This document shows, one piece after another, positions 1 through 6,478 of a stretch of 23,974 nt of DNA (position 1 is its first letter; each line of letters begins with the position of its first letter). Below the pieces are notes generated by a model. That model saw only the letters and a program-made list of their open reading frames with translations, had not been told where the DNA came from and ran no database searches. Source of the DNA: a virus; the IMG/VR virus record IMGVR_UViG_3300045996_002979, positions 1 through 23,974 of that record, one strand, 5' to 3'. The position numbers and the translations under genes were made by a program.

Positions 1-1583
1 GTGCCAGTCGCCGACTTGGCGATCGTAAGGTTGCTGCCCGAGATCGAGATCGTGATCTGGTAGACCGTGTTGGCAACGAAGTTAAAAGCGTTGGACCCGC
101 TGGGGGACACGGTCACGGCGCCGCCCGCGCCGTCGAAGCGGGAGAGCACGATAACATTGGTCGAAGCGGCGTCGTTTTGCGCCTGGCCGTTGAACTGCAC
201 GCGAAACCCGGCAGCCGCATTGTTGCTCATGATGGCGGTGCCCAGACCGCCCCATTCAGCCGCTGTCCACCCGTTTGGATCCTGCCCCGGCGTCGCCTTG
301 CCGAGATAGGCCAGGAACATCTTGCTTTGGACGATGCTGGCGCCGGTCGCGGTAATTGCGTCCAGCCACTCGTAAAGAAAGGTAAAGCTCCAGGTATTCG
401 TAGACGGGCGATTCTTTGCCCACATCATCACGTCGGCGCCCGGATCGGTGATATCCGGGCCAGCGCGCAGGATGACGGCGTTCGTCTCCTGAACAACGTT
501 GGCGGAAAGCGGTGCTGCCTGCTGCACCGTCCAGCCCGCCTCAACGTCCGGCCCGAAAGCCGGGAATACCGGGGGCGGGGGTGGTGGGGGTGGCGGCACC
601 GGCGGGGGTGGCGCTGGCGGGGGCGGCGCCGGCGGAGGCGGCACGGGCGGCGGCGGAGGAGGAGGTGGCGGGGGCGCCGACGCCGTGTTGTCGCGAAGCT
701 GCTGAACCGACCAGTTATTGCCACGCCAGCGGATCGGCGTGCCGCTGGCGGCATACCATAGGTTGTATCCCTCGGAGACTTGAGCTGAATCTCGGGTGCC
801 GACAATCAGCCCAACGAACGTTCCAGTAGAATAGCTGATGTTGTTGCGTATCTGAATGTTCTGGACACCGACGTCGCCATGGCCGTTGATCGAAATCGGG
901 CTGTTGTAGAACGTGTTATGGTATATACGAATGTTGGTGGCACGATCTGCCAGAATTATGCCGGGGTAGGATGCGCTACCGGTCTGCCCTACATTTGTGT
1001 TGAATACATTGCTGTATATGTCAAAATTGCTTCCGCTTTGATCGTGGTAAAAGTGAATTGCCGCGCCTGGAACGGACCCGAAATAGTTCCTACGGATGAT
1101 GACATTCGACGCATTGCCGGCGCCGGGGTAGATGTGGTGGTCGAGGTCATCGAGGCCGTTTTCATCAAAAACACACTGCTCGATGATAAAGTGGTGGCCG
1201 CCATCGAGCGAGATGGCGCCGTTGCCCCACTCGTCGCCCCAGTTCTCGATGCCAATACGGACTATGTTGACGTACTGATGACCTTCCTGGAAGGTGATAA
1301 AGTAGCCCTGCCTGGCGTCAGGGTCGGAAGCATTTTTGTTGCCATCAAAGATGGCGAACTCGCCCGGATAGGACGTAAATGTTATTGGCGCTACGGATGT
1401 GCCGCTGACCGTCCAGTCGACCCATTCTCCGGCATTGAAGTACCGACCGCCTCTGGCGTACAGTGTATCGCCGGGCTTGAGGAAAGCTTGCGCCCGTTTG
1501 TACGTAGCGAACGGCGAAGCCAGCGTGCCCGGATTGCTGTCAGAACCGCCAGCACTTCGGAGGGCCATATAGTAGGAGGCCAT
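1..1583 (-). CDS. Right-handed beta-helix tail appendage protein with proline-rich joint (partial, runs off left edge)
   Basis: The frame stays open from an ATG at 1583 to the window edge, about 527 codons. Residues 1-300 look like a right-handed beta-helix of the pectate-lyase/choice-of-anchor Q kind: an opening with GGSDSNPGTLASPF and KPGDTLYARGG, then short beta-rungs rich in N, I and G (FIIEQCVFDENGL, IRIYHNTFYNSPI). Residues 304-338 form a proline tract (P10-V-P4-A-P4-A-P4-V-P9). After it comes a beta-rich domain with aromatic residues (TWSFTFLYEWLDAI, KMFLAYLGKA), possibly a concanavalin-like fold, cut by the window edge. The expected beta-helix C-terminal cap (DPLFV, DFHLQAGSPAI, GAFE) is missing here but present at the end of the upstream gene. 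The start follows a weak ribosome site. It lies in the same frame as the upstream gene, separated only by one TGA. Role inferred: a host-polysaccharide binding or cleaving tail appendage. No catalytic residues could be assigned. Confidence 0.85.
   Translation of the reverse strand, partial: MASYYMALRSAGGSDSNPGTLASPFATYKRAQAFLKPGDTLYARGGRYFNAGEWVDWTVSGTSVAPITFTSYPGEFAIFDGNKNASDPDARQGYFITFQEGHQYVNIVRIGIENWGDEWGNGAISLDGGHHFIIEQCVFDENGLDDLDHHIYPGAGNASNVIIRRNYFGSVPGAAIHFYHDQSGSNFDIYSNVFNTNVGQTGSASYPGIILADRATNIRIYHNTFYNSPISINGHGDVGVQNIQIRNNISYSTGTFVGLIVGTRDSAQVSEGYNLWYAASGTPIRWRGNNWSVQQLRDNTASAPPPPPPPPPPVPPPPAPPPPAPPPPVPPPPPPPPPVFPAFGPDVEAGWTVQQAAPLSANVVQETNAVILRAGPDITDPGADVMMWAKNRPSTNTWSFTFLYEWLDAITATGASIVQSKMFLAYLGKATPGQDPNGWTAAEWGGLGTAIMSNNAAAGFRVQFNGQAQNDAASTNVIVLSRFDGAGGAVTVSPSGSNAFNFVANTVYQITISISGSNLTIAKSATG
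570..674 (-). repeat. Proline-coding tract (35 codons, P4-A/V units)
   Basis: On the minus strand this stretch encodes ten prolines, then V, P4, A, P4, A, P4, V and nine prolines. It joins the beta-helix body to an unrelated C-terminal domain. The codons vary (CCA, CCC, CCG, CCT), so it is kept as protein sequence as well as being a low-complexity DNA repeat. Its organisation matches the tract at 1788-1886. Confidence 0.95.
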
Positions 1584-1598
1584 GCTATAGATCCGTGC

Positions 1599-3290
1599 TC
1601 ACGGCTTTTCGAAGGCTCCCATATCCGAGGCTGGTCCTTGCGGTCGCAGCACGCCGTCGAAGTCGACGGGCACTGCCCATGCGCCGTGGGCCGCGTTGAT
1701 CGCCGGCGAGCCCGCTTGCAGATGAAAATCGGTTGAGGAAACGAAGAGCGGATCGGCCTGAATCGAGCCAATGCCCTGACCGCCCACCGGTGGTGGCGGG
1801 GGTGGTGCGGGCGGGGGCGGCGCCGGGGGCGGCGGTGCGGGCGGTGGCGGTGCGGGCGGCGGAGGAGGAGGTGGGGGCGGAGGTGGCGCTACGCCGGCAA
1901 TGACAACGCTTACTGCGGCTTCCGCGCTGCGGTCTTGGCTGGAAACGCGAACCAAGAATGCGTCTGCGCCAGAAGCAGATACATTGGCCTGATAGAATAG
2001 GCTGCTGCCGTCAACAGTAGCTACGCCCTGCTGCGGCAGGGTGCTAAGGCTGGGGACTAGCGGCGTCCCATCCGGGTCGGCGCCGCCGCTCAAGATGTCT
2101 ACGTTGATTGTGCCGCCGGGCGCGCAGGTTGTCCAGACAGGCGCAACCACAGGCGACCGATCGGCAATCGCGGCACTCTCGGTATTGCTCAGCCCGTAAG
2201 CCGATCGCGGGTTTGCTTGGCTCCGATAGAGGTGTCGGATCGCAGCCCCGCTAAGGGCGCGCCGGCAGACGAAGATTCGGCCAAAACTCCCGGCGATGCC
2301 GGCGCCATCGACGTTGGCGCCAAGGCGCAGGCCATGCCCGACGCTGACGGCCAGGGAACCGGTGGGCGGCGTGCCGGTGAGCAGGGTCGGAAGAAGCTCA
2401 CCGTCTTTATACAGCTCGGGCTCATCGCCAAGGCCGGGACGGCCAACGAAGGCGATGAACTGCGGGGTGTTAAGCCCAACCGAGCCGGACGGACCCCAGG
2501 CCGTCACCGTCTGGCCGCCGACGGTATGGCTGACCGCCCACATGTTCACGCGACCGGAGGCCGCGGAAGATGTAGCGGCGTGGAAAACCGAGAGGCGCCC
2601 GGTGCCAGCTGTTGTGCCGCCGACGCGGATCCAGGAGCCCGTGGCGGCGATGCTCGTTGGCCTGAGCCAGCCGGCTATCGTCCACTCCGCAGCCCCGTCC
2701 AGCCACGTCGCATCGGCAATCTCGCCGTGCCCGGTCGTGGCCAGCGCCGCCGTCGGCATGCCCAGGATGGTGACGCCGGTCGTCGCGCCGACCATCGTCA
2801 TATTGCGGCCGGCCCCCGAGACATCGGTGCCGGTCGGCATTTTCAGGACAGCGTGATAATCGCTCCAGACCCCTGCCGGATCGCTCTCGGAAGCGACCAA
2901 CCCCGCTTTGCCGAGGTAGGCGAACAGATCAGTATTCGAGCGGGGATCGAGGGACGGAAGTTTCAGGTAGCCGGCGGCGCGGCCTGCCACCGGGTCGTAC
3001 GTCTCGAGTTCATGGGACCTTTTGGCGCCCGTAGACGACTCGACCCGAAAGTCGAAGCCAAGATCGCTCGCAATCAGGCCGCCTTGCGCGACGCTGCGAA
3101 GATCGGCATGAACCTCGTCAAAACGAACAATAAGGTTGGTTTCCGGATCGAGGCCGCCCAGCGTCGCGCCCGCCATCCGTTGAGGCACGCGGTATACGTA
3201 CCCGTTCGGGTAGGTGACCGGTCCCGGCGGAGGCGGCGGCGGAGGCGCCACGCCAGAGCCGCCCGCCGTTGGAAACAGGTGGAAGAACAT
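1599..3290 (-). CDS. DUF2341/LamG-type modular tail appendage protein with orphan beta-helix cap
   Basis: 563 residues. After a short N-terminus comes a seven-proline joint (residues 16-22). A DUF2341-like domain follows at about 26-150, with the typical HADLRSVAQGGLIASD and HELETYDP motifs. A LamG/concanavalin-like domain lies at about 185-360 (EWTIAGWLRPTSI, LYKDGELLPTLL, GRIFVCRRALSGAAI). An Ig/cadherin-like domain lies at about 375-467, then a 33-residue proline tract at 469-501. The last 62 residues match the C-terminal cap of choice-of-anchor Q beta-helix proteins (DPLFVSSTDFHLQAGSPAI, GAFE), yet no beta-helix precedes it. The family assignments are by recognition of motifs, not search. 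Probable role: carbohydrate binding on the tail. The gene follows a fibre gene by 14 bp, and no strong ribosome site precedes the ATG, so a start slightly upstream or coupling to the fibre gene is possible. Confidence 0.85.
   Translation of the reverse strand: MFFHLFPTAGGSGVAPPPPPPPGPVTYPNGYVYRVPQRMAGATLGGLDPETNLIVRFDEVHADLRSVAQGGLIASDLGFDFRVESSTGAKRSHELETYDPVAGRAAGYLKLPSLDPRSNTDLFAYLGKAGLVASESDPAGVWSDYHAVLKMPTGTDVSGAGRNMTMVGATTGVTILGMPTAALATTGHGEIADATWLDGAAEWTIAGWLRPTSIAATGSWIRVGGTTAGTGRLSVFHAATSSAASGRVNMWAVSHTVGGQTVTAWGPSGSVGLNTPQFIAFVGRPGLGDEPELYKDGELLPTLLTGTPPTGSLAVSVGHGLRLGANVDGAGIAGSFGRIFVCRRALSGAAIRHLYRSQANPRSAYGLSNTESAAIADRSPVVAPVWTTCAPGGTINVDILSGGADPDGTPLVPSLSTLPQQGVATVDGSSLFYQANVSASGADAFLVRVSSQDRSAEAAVSVVIAGVAPPPPPPPPPPPAPPPPAPPPPAPPPPAPPPPPPVGGQGIGSIQADPLFVSSTDFHLQAGSPAINAAHGAWAVPVDFDGVLRPQGPASDMGAFEKP
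1788..1886 (-). repeat. Proline-coding tract (33 codons, P4-A units)
   Basis: The minus strand encodes P11-A-P4-A-P4-A-P4-A-P6, preceded by GVA and followed by VGG. It joins an Ig-like domain to an orphan beta-helix cap. It is the counterpart of the tract at 570-674, in the same reading frame and of the same P4-A unit type. Confidence 0.95.
3225..3245 (-). repeat. Short proline-coding joint (7 codons)
   Basis: Encodes seven prolines after GSGVA near the N-terminus of the DUF2341/LamG protein. The VA-P(n) entry motif is the same as at 1886 and 9138, which suggests one recurring joint sequence. Confidence 0.85.
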
Positions 3291-3304
3291 ACGGCGGGGC
3301 CAGC

Positions 3305-3853
3305 CTAAATCATGGTATTGCCCCAGACGAACAGCTTCGTCTCGAAAATCTGGACGGTCATGGCGCCGCCCTGAAAGGCGATCCGAAAAGCGGACGTCAG
3401 AGGCTCAAAAGAGCTGTCTGGGATCAGGCGAACGGTACCGGTTCCAACCTGGATTATCTGGCAGATGAATCCCTCGTCCAGGCCCTCGTCTGGATTCGCA
3501 TCTCGGTTTGCAGAAAGAACGATCTCGGCCGCGCTCTCGCAGAAAACCTGGGCGCCATGGTGCTCATTCCACGTCAGCGCCCGAGTCGCTGTAACCTTGA
3601 CCTGATGCGGAGCGGCTCGTATCACGCGGCGGTTGGCGAAATCCACGCCTGTAACCGTAGGCGCCCCGACCGGGGCGGTGCCGCCCGCTGGCTGGACCAC
3701 GATCAGCTGATCGGGGTAGCTCGTGGTGTCGCGGGGAATATCGCCAATGCGGTCGGCGATGGAGCGAATAACGTCCTGAAAGTCTTCCTTCTTCAGCTCG
3801 ACGCCAGTCTGCGGCCAGCCCTCGAGGGCTGCTTGGGCAAGGTCCTTCGGCAT
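3305..3853 (-). CDS. Tail fibre-type protein
   Basis: 182 residues, not recognised as a named family. The N-terminus is helical and charged (KKEDFQDVIRSIADRIGDI). The C-terminal 80 residues have the plan of the two fibre caps at 9180 and 10652: a strand-turn start (VTATRALTWNEHHGAQVF), a middle like GFICQIIQVGTGTVRLI, and a final strand ending in a short polar tail (ETKLFVWGNTMI). Like those genes it stands directly before a gene whose product begins with a proline joint. The start lies 4 bp after the stop of the upstream gene, consistent with translational coupling. Role inferred: a fibre or fibre-cap subunit of the tail. Confidence in the coding call is high, in the role moderate. Confidence 0.75.
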   Translation of the reverse strand: MPKDLAQAALEGWPQTGVELKKEDFQDVIRSIADRIGDIPRDTTSYPDQLIVVQPAGGTAPVGAPTVTGVDFANRRVIRAAPHQVKVTATRALTWNEHHGAQVFCESAAEIVLSANRDANPDEGLDEGFICQIIQVGTGTVRLIPDSSFEPLTSAFRIAFQGGAMTVQIFETKLFVWGNTMI

Positions 3854-3856
3854 GGA

Positions 3857-5224
3857 TCAGTTCCGGTCCACTGGCACGAGGCGAGTTCCGGTCTCGCTGT
3901 CGCCTACAGTGACTTTCGCGACCGTGCTGGAGCGGAGGATGTCGTCTTCCTGCGCCGTGGCGATGCCCGGCTCGTCGGAGACGCACAAGAGATCGCCGCC
4001 GTGCACCGGACCTTTGACGAGGCATTCGGTGGCACCGGCGCCGTATACCCGGAGGCGATGCTCGGGCAAAAACTGGGCGAACATGCCATACACCCGACGC
4101 GAGCCCGGCTGAGCCAGCCTCACTCGAGGGTGGTGATCGCCCGGCTCCAATCGCTCATCGGCCGTTTCCAGAACCATGCCGTACTGCAGGGGAGGAGGGA
4201 GACCATCAGCCCAGGCGCTATCATGCGCGAGAACCGCACCGACGAGGGAGACGGTCGTGCCGGCAACGGAGATCGAGCCTTCGGAGGTCCCGGCTTGCTG
4301 GAAGTCGATCAGCGTACCGTCGTTTGTCAGGCGATTCACTACGAGCGGCGTATCGCCCGAGACCGTGATCCATGTCTTCCCGGTCTCGTGCGCCTCAAAC
4401 CCAGCCGTGCCCGGCGCGCTGGCTGTTTTGCTGCCGACGAGCAGCTTGTTGCCGGCAGCGACATAGAAGACGCCGGTATTGGAACCGATGACCGTGGTCG
4501 CTGCCCCGGCCGTTGTAGTCTCTATCGAGAACCGGGTGTCCACGGTGCTGGCGGATACGTCAGGAACCCACCATCGTATCTTCCCGGCGGTCACCTCCGC
4601 GCCCGAGTCGTCGAGAAACGTCCAGCGGACTACGCCGATGTCCATGTTGTCGACGGGGCTCGGGTTCGCCCGCAAGAGCCGCAATTCTGGACCGTCACCC
4701 ACGCTCGAGTCCACGTCGCGGACGCGCAGCCGCCCAGACACGCCATCGAAACGGATCAGCTCTTCAGCATCGGCGACGAAGATGAGAATGTTCGGGCTGT
4801 TGTTGCTGTGGAGGTAGGAAGTGGAGTTGCTGGCGTCGCCAAAATACAGTCTGATCGCGTTCGCGATTCGCTGATGCTGTGTCCACGTCTGCGCGCGGTC
4901 GAGAAGAGCCGTGTACTTGCCCAGCAGGGGGATCGATACCGTCTTCTCGCCGGCCGGAAGGGTCCGCAGATCCGTTGTGTTGATGTCGTTCGCAAGCACC
5001 TGATTGCGCGCCAGCGTGTGCGTGCTGCCGACGAGCGTGTAGGTTCCGAGCCCGACCTCGCGAACACCGTTGGCATGCTCGATGGAGTAGGGAATGCCCG
5101 ACGTGCCGGTGGTGTAGTGGTCGCCGAAGCGGCGGTAGCCTGGCTTGGAATCCAGAGTGACAGCACTCGTTCCCTCAGTGACCGTCGTCTCTATGATCAG
5201 ATTGCCCGGTTCAGCAATCGGCAT
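3857..5224 (-). CDS. Tail fibre/spike protein with conserved C-terminal domain
   Basis: 455 residues. Residues 1-110 resemble phage fibre N-termini (EPGNLIIETTVTEGTSAVTL, GTYTLVGSTHTLARNQV). The middle is beta-rich with repeated short strands (SYLHSNNSPNILIF, GVFYVAAGNKLLVGS), as in fibre shafts that carry image-like repeats. From about residue 305 the sequence GSISVAGTTVSLVGAVLAHD, then GMVLET and GDLLCVSDEPG, recalls the C-terminal domains of many phage tail spikes that help fold or cap the trimer, some of which cut themselves off. I could not identify cleavage residues here. The gene begins one codon after the preceding stop (TAG then ATG), so coupled translation is likely. Role inferred: host adsorption appendage. 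Confidence 0.8.
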   Translation of the reverse strand: MPIAEPGNLIIETTVTEGTSAVTLDSKPGYRRFGDHYTTGTSGIPYSIEHANGVREVGLGTYTLVGSTHTLARNQVLANDINTTDLRTLPAGEKTVSIPLLGKYTALLDRAQTWTQHQRIANAIRLYFGDASNSTSYLHSNNSPNILIFVADAEELIRFDGVSGRLRVRDVDSSVGDGPELRLLRANPSPVDNMDIGVVRWTFLDDSGAEVTAGKIRWWVPDVSASTVDTRFSIETTTAGAATTVIGSNTGVFYVAAGNKLLVGSKTASAPGTAGFEAHETGKTWITVSGDTPLVVNRLTNDGTLIDFQQAGTSEGSISVAGTTVSLVGAVLAHDSAWADGLPPPLQYGMVLETADERLEPGDHHPRVRLAQPGSRRVYGMFAQFLPEHRLRVYGAGATECLVKGPVHGGDLLCVSDEPGIATAQEDDILRSSTVAKVTVGDSETGTRLVPVDRN

Positions 5225-6007
5225 CTAAAGCCTCTCAAACACGGTCATGGTCATGGAGTACCGCTGAAAGCTGGGCTGGGTGATCGCCGGCAGTTCTTCG
5301 AGGGGACCGATGATGGTTTCGCGCGCAAGATTGCTTGCGTCAGGGTCGCGCATGATCATCACGTCGTCGCCCACAGAAGTGAGCCTCTGCAAAATCTCAG
5401 CGTGACTTTGCCGATCGGTTTCTGTTAGTGAGGGCATGGTGAGACGGACGCCACGCTGGATGCCGCGCTGCTCGACGTACACCTGTCCAGTCTCGGAAAC
5501 GGACCGTACGCTCAGGTCTCGTGCCAGCGCCTGCCAGCCATACTCGTAGGAGCTGCGCGGCGACTGGAGCACGCGACCCGCCCACCAGCGGCCTGCTTGC
5601 AGATACGACAATGTCGCGTCGGTCAGGGTCAGCCGCAGGTAGCGGACGCTGACCGAACCCGTGAAGAGATGGACAAAGAGTCTGTAAGCAGGATCGATGG
5701 CCGGCGAGAGCGTGCCGCTGTCGTAGAGCAGACTGGACGACACCTCGGGGTTGGATGCGCTCGCCCGCACGCGGACAGTTCCGGCCGCCGACAGGTTGGT
5801 ATTCGCCAGCGCCGTCCAGCCGGTGGTGTAAATACCGCCCAGGTCCGCGACGATGTCGGCCGTGGTTATGCCGGCGCTCGTGCGCCACAGGCGCGTGAGA
5901 TGGGGCTTGGCCAGATTCGTCGCCGGCAGCGACGACAAGGCATTGGTAGCCGAGATCGTCAACGCGTTGGCGATGCGGTCGCGGTAGCCGATGGCGATTC
6001 TGGCCAT
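5225..6007 (-). CDS. Minor tail protein (tail-tip associated), unknown family
   Basis: 260 residues, beta-rich, no signal peptide. It has an N-terminal segment ending WRTSAG, a likely beta-sandwich in the first 140 residues (DIVADLGGIYTTGWTALA, GTVRVRASASNPEVSSSLLY), and a C-terminal part with a QRGVRLTMPSLTETDR motif and a final SFQRYSMTMTVFERL strand. The layout resembles minor tail proteins that sit at the tail tip and bind other tail subunits, but I do not recognise a named family. The ATG at 6007 has no visible Shine-Dalgarno sequence (AGCAAAAT precedes it). That fits disruption of its leader by the plus-strand cassettes beginning at 6026. It overlaps nothing and is followed at once by the next fibre gene. 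Confidence 0.8.
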   Translation of the reverse strand: MARIAIGYRDRIANALTISATNALSSLPATNLAKPHLTRLWRTSAGITTADIVADLGGIYTTGWTALANTNLSAAGTVRVRASASNPEVSSSLLYDSGTLSPAIDPAYRLFVHLFTGSVSVRYLRLTLTDATLSYLQAGRWWAGRVLQSPRSSYEYGWQALARDLSVRSVSETGQVYVEQRGIQRGVRLTMPSLTETDRQSHAEILQRLTSVGDDVMIMRDPDASNLARETIIGPLEELPAITQPSFQRYSMTMTVFERL

Positions 6008-6025
6008 ATTTTGCTACGCTAGGGG

Positions 6026-6042
6026 TGAGGATTAGGAGAGAG
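6026..6042 (+). repeat. 17-bp direct repeat, copy 1, carrying a Shine-Dalgarno sequence
   Basis: TGAGGATTAGGAGAGAG occurs here and identically at 6259-6275. Each copy holds AGGAGAG and stands just before an ATG on the plus strand, so each is the ribosome site of a small gene. The repeat is exact and ends at mismatches on the left side. Confidence 0.9.
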
Positions 6043-6046
6043 CAGG

Positions 6047-6268
6047 ATGGAGCTGAGCCGAGAAGAGAACCTTGAGTTTTTGCTTCTGGCAGAGCTGATC
6101 AAAAGCTGGCCCGATATGGATCCAATCCGCTGGCTTCCGAACGTCAGCGGCAAAGTCCTGGAGCAGGCCCGCGCCTTTCAGGCAGGAGTGCTGGAAACCC
6201 GCGAGGGATTTGAGAAAGCGATGGCCCGGCTCACCCAAACAGCACCAGCCGCTGAGGCTGAGGATTAG
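6047..6268 (+). CDS. Small acidic helical protein, plus-strand cassette gene
   Basis: 73 residues, unknown function. The ATG follows AGGAGAG with good spacing. The product is acidic and mostly helical (MELSREENLEFLLLAELIK, then VLEQARAFQAGVLETREGFE) and ends TQTAPAAEAED. It lies against the direction of all surrounding tail genes, as expected of an inserted accessory gene (moron). Its stop codon lies inside the ribosome-site repeat of the next small gene, so the pair is translated together. Near its 3' end it holds an 18-bp copy of the last bases of the neighbouring minus-strand tail gene, suggesting it arrived with a duplication of that gene's end. No clear promoter is visible; a weak extended -10 (TGCTACGCT at 6012-6020) is the best candidate. 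Confidence 0.65.
   Translation: MELSREENLEFLLLAELIKSWPDMDPIRWLPNVSGKVLEQARAFQAGVLETREGFEKAMARLTQTAPAAEAED
6231..6248 (+). repeat. 18-bp direct repeat, copy 1
   Basis: TCACCCAAACAGCACCAG here is identical to 6414-6431. In the plus strand both copies are read in the same frame as TQTAP. In the minus strand the sequence is the LVLFG-stop end of the tail gene at 6414-8132. The copy here is a detached duplicate of that gene end. Confidence 0.9.
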
Positions 6269-6275
6269 GAGAGAG
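6259..6275 (+). repeat. 17-bp direct repeat, copy 2, carrying a Shine-Dalgarno sequence
   Basis: Identical to 6026-6042. It contains the TAG stop of the first small plus-strand gene and the ribosome site of the second. Confidence 0.9.
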
Positions 6276-6277
6276 TG

Positions 6278-6478
6278 ATGTGGCTCTACTGCCCGCAGCC
6301 GGACGGTTCGTATCGGAAAGTTCGCTACACCGGAGGCCGTGCCGTCTTCTTCCACGACAAAGAGTCAGGCGTGTACTCAGAACGAGACTCTATGCTTGAT
6401 GGAGTTCGAATCGTCACCCAAACAGCACCAGACGCGTCTCCCGCGTCCGGCCGTCTTCCTCGATCGAGGCAACCCTGA
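6278..6478 (+). CDS. Small plus-strand cassette gene overlapping the tail gene end
   Basis: 66 residues from the ATG at 6278; a GTG one codon earlier would leave poorer spacing to AGGAGAG. Function unknown. The first 50 residues look like a compact beta-strand protein (MWLYCPQPDGSYRKVRYTGG, AVFFHDKESGVYSERDSM). The last 22 residues, after TQTAP, are read antisense through the 3' end of the minus-strand tail gene and look less natural. It shares its ribosome-site repeat and its TQTAP frame with the upstream small gene, although the middle of the two proteins is unrelated. It could be a genuine accessory gene or a remnant. The coding call is less certain than for the first cassette. Confidence 0.5.
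   Translation: MWLYCPQPDGSYRKVRYTGGRAVFFHDKESGVYSERDSMLDGVRIVTQTAPDASPASGRLPRSRQP
6414..6431 (+). repeat. 18-bp direct repeat, copy 2 (end of tail gene)
   Basis: Second exact copy of TCACCCAAACAGCACCAG. On the minus strand it encodes the last residues LVLFG and stop of the tail gene, so this is probably the parental copy. Confidence 0.9.

Noticed and set aside
499-705. Glycine-rich plus-strand frame over the repeat tract
   Set aside because: It is the antisense of the proline tract; the minus frame continues as folded sequence on both sides, the plus frame does not.
3269-5428. Long plus-strand frame of 719 codons
   Set aside because: It runs antisense to three coherent minus-strand genes and has arginine/glycine-rich shadow composition, as expected in GC-rich DNA.
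6032-6355. Minus-strand frame of 107 codons across the cassettes
   Set aside because: Cysteine/serine/leucine-rich without motifs and no good ribosome site, while both plus-strand frames have strong AGGAGAG sites.
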